DNA of 33,594 bases, from positions 1 through 33,594 of the forward strand of contig NZ_WJFC01000141.1 of the NCBI RefSeq assembly GCF_009725235.1. The letters run 5' to 3'. A program made the translations under genes and the position numbers. The notes under the pieces are model-generated. The model searched no databases. It was given only the letters and a program-made list of their open reading frames with translations, and was not told where the DNA came from. This DNA is from Scytonema sp. UIC 10036. GTDB lineage: Bacteria; Cyanobacteriota; Cyanobacteriia; Cyanobacteriales; Nostocaceae. Positions 32,441-33,594 of this stretch are shown piece by piece. Within the stretch, counting starts at the first letter, position 1. Each line of letters starts with the position of its first letter.

Positions 32441-32565
32441 AGTGTTTCTTCAAAGGATCGAGTATCAAGAGTAAAGGCTGAGTTAGAGAAATCCTTTATA
32501 CTTTATGCTTCAGCCTTAAATTCACTCATTTCTAATTTTCGTTGAAACTGAACAAATCTGCCACT

Positions 32566-33354
32566 ATGGACTACCTCTACCGCTATCCACCCTTGTACCC
32601 TGGTATTCTGCTAAAACGCTACAAGCGTTTTTTTGCAGATGTTGAACTTGCTTCTGGTGAGGTTGTCACAGCCCACTGTCCGAATACCGGACCAATGACT
32701 GGCGTTTGTACTCCTGGTAGTCTAGTACAGCTTTCCTATAGCGATCGTCCTAATCGTAAATTGTCCTATACCTGGGAAATGATTCAGGTACATGACAATG
32801 AGCCAACCTGGGTAGGTATAAATACTTTATTACCTAATAGAATAACTAAGTTAGCTTTAGAAAAATATCTTTTCTCTGAATTGGGCAAGTATACTCATAT
32901 ACTTACGGAATTTACATATGGTCAAGATAAAAAAAGTCGTGTGGATTTTCTCCTATATGAATCTATAGAAAACGAAAACACCCTTCTATCTAGTGACTCT
33001 TTAGTAAGAAAGCGGGAATTACTAATCGCTCAAAGCACGCATAGAATTTATCTTGAAGTTAAAAATACCACCTTGGCGCAGGGCAAATTAGCTCTGTTTC
33101 CTGATACAGAAACAACACGAGGACAAAAACATCTCCGAGAATTGATGGCACTTCTGCCTCAATATCGTGCAGTCATGCTTTACTTTATTAACAGAGGTGA
33201 TTGCACAGAATTTTCCCCTAGTGATGTTACAGATCCTATATATGGGAAATTGTTACGAGACGCTATCAACTTAGGTTTAGAAATTTTACCTTGTCGATTT
33301 GAAACAACTCCAGAAGGAGTACGTTATTTAGGTTTTGCAGAATGCAAGTTTTGA
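32566..33354 (+). CDS. sfsA: SfsA family protein
   Basis: SfsA (sugar fermentation stimulation protein homolog), about 262 residues, close to family length. Family motifs are visible: L-Y-P-G-I-L-L-K-R-Y-K-R-F-F-A-D-V, H-C-P-N-T-G-P-M-T-G-V, S-R-V-D-F-L-L, Y-L-E-V-K-N-T-T-L, F-P-D-T-E-T-T-R-G-Q-K-H-L-R-E-L and C-T-E-F-S-P-S-D-V-T-D-P-I-Y. The Asp and Glu-x-Lys arrangement resembles a nuclease-like core; the biochemical role is not settled, and the E. coli protein was described as DNA-binding. A TTG in frame at 32542 is open, but the ATG at 32566 gives the usual start M-D-Y-L-Y-R-Y-P-P-L-Y. It is followed by the terminator region shared with the converging rRNA. Confidence 0.93.
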   Translation: MDYLYRYPPLYPGILLKRYKRFFADVELASGEVVTAHCPNTGPMTGVCTPGSLVQLSYSDRPNRKLSYTWEMIQVHDNEPTWVGINTLLPNRITKLALEKYLFSELGKYTHILTEFTYGQDKKSRVDFLLYESIENENTLLSSDSLVRKRELLIAQSTHRIYLEVKNTTLAQGKLALFPDTETTRGQKHLRELMALLPQYRAVMLYFINRGDCTEFSPSDVTDPIYGKLLRDAINLGLEILPCRFETTPEGVRYLGFAECKF

Positions 33355-33437
33355 AAATAGCTAATAAGCTCACCAGAAATCTCAAAAAATCTCAAAAAAT
33401 GTTCTTATATCAAATCCGATAACTTAGAGTTGTGCAA

Positions 33438-33480
33438 AAACAAAGCCCCCTGCCTAAGTGTAAGGAAGAGGGGTTTGTTC
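33438..33480 (-). terminator. Intrinsic terminator of the rRNA operon (possibly bidirectional)
   Basis: AACAAAGCCCC (33439-33449) pairs with GGGGTTTGTT (33470-33479) with one bulge. On the minus strand the stem is followed by TTTGTTTTTG, which fits termination just after 5S rRNA. It may also stop sfsA transcripts from the other side, with a weaker T-run. Confidence 0.7.
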
Positions 33481-33489
33481 TATTTATAA

Positions 33490-33594
33490 ACCTGGCATCG
33501 AGCTATTTTCGCGGGCGGCTACCCGCCAACTATCGTCGCCGCATCAATGTTTCACAGCTGAGTTCGGGATGGAATCAGAGTGGGACCACCGAGC
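33490..33594 (-). rRNA. rrf: 5S rRNA, 3' part (truncated by the window edge)
   Basis: The minus strand contains the conserved 5S segment with C-C-C-G-A-A-C-T-C-A-G, the G-T-G-A-A-A-C-A block, the loop with C-G-A-T-A-G-T, and the 3' end C-T-C-G-A-T-G-C-C-A-G-G-T at 33490. About 105 of the usual 118 or so bases are inside the window; the 5' end lies beyond 33594. In cyanobacteria it closes a 16S-23S-5S operon, which would extend to the right. Confidence 0.93.

Noticed and set aside
32470..32520. Terminator-like AAGGCTGA/TCAGCCTT pair between the TPR gene and sfsA
   Set aside because: Short stem, a loop of about 30 bases, no T-run and a divergent position; more likely part of a short dispersed repeat.

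Overview
The window looks like chromosome of a filamentous, probably heterocyst-forming cyanobacterium (Nostocales-like). The pointers are many GCGATCGC (HIP1-type) octamers, dense 7-8 bp tandem repeats (STRR type), multi-PAS/GAF hybrid kinases, an FtsH of the cyanobacterial FtsH1/3 type and TnpB-type insertion sequences. This rests on sequence reading only; no database search was possible.

Layout. 1-750: a short OstA/LptA-like periplasmic protein. 755-6730: a minus-strand efflux cassette in the order TetR regulator, HlyD/YbhG-like membrane-fusion protein, double-ATPase ABC subunit and one ABC-2 permease. It resembles E. coli cecR-ybhGFS, but where a second permease (ybhR) would be expected there is a four-helix-bundle gene between inverted heptamer repeats. 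6845-9228: a DUF4118/PAS/GAF histidine kinase whose first membrane helix lies in another frame. 9229-9756: repeats and a MITE-like element. 9757-23846: a signalling island. On the minus strand run PAS-REC, hybrid kinase B (split by a frameshift), hybrid kinase A and CheR-PAS; a PAS/GAF kinase diverges on the plus strand. A compact TnpB element (RHH-like gene, TnpB, structured 3' RNA, imperfect inverted repeats) sits between kinases B and A. 24044-26981: ftsH and a class IV aminotransferase. 26990-27405: a roughly 400 bp heptamer tract. 27403-31100: a TPR-like exported protein, a DUF2252 gene broken by a TnpB remnant, and an unrecognised exported protein. 31169-33594: a TPR protein, sfsA, and the 3' end of a 5S rRNA entering from the right.

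The strongest observation is in the two paralogous hybrid kinases. Both carry a non-triplet tandem repeat at the same interdomain linker, between the first kinase core and the receiver domain. In kinase A (7 bp unit) the frame is open. In kinase B (8 bp unit, four copies) the frame is broken, and removing exactly one unit would rejoin the two halves into one 1046-residue protein. This is the arithmetic of a slipped-strand ON/OFF switch, although repeat-driven decay explains it too. A second candidate is the TnpB, which lacks the third RuvC acidic residue and any cysteine zinc ribbon yet keeps an adjacent RHH-like gene and a strongly paired 3' RNA. Several other genes end in, or are interrupted by, repeat sequence.
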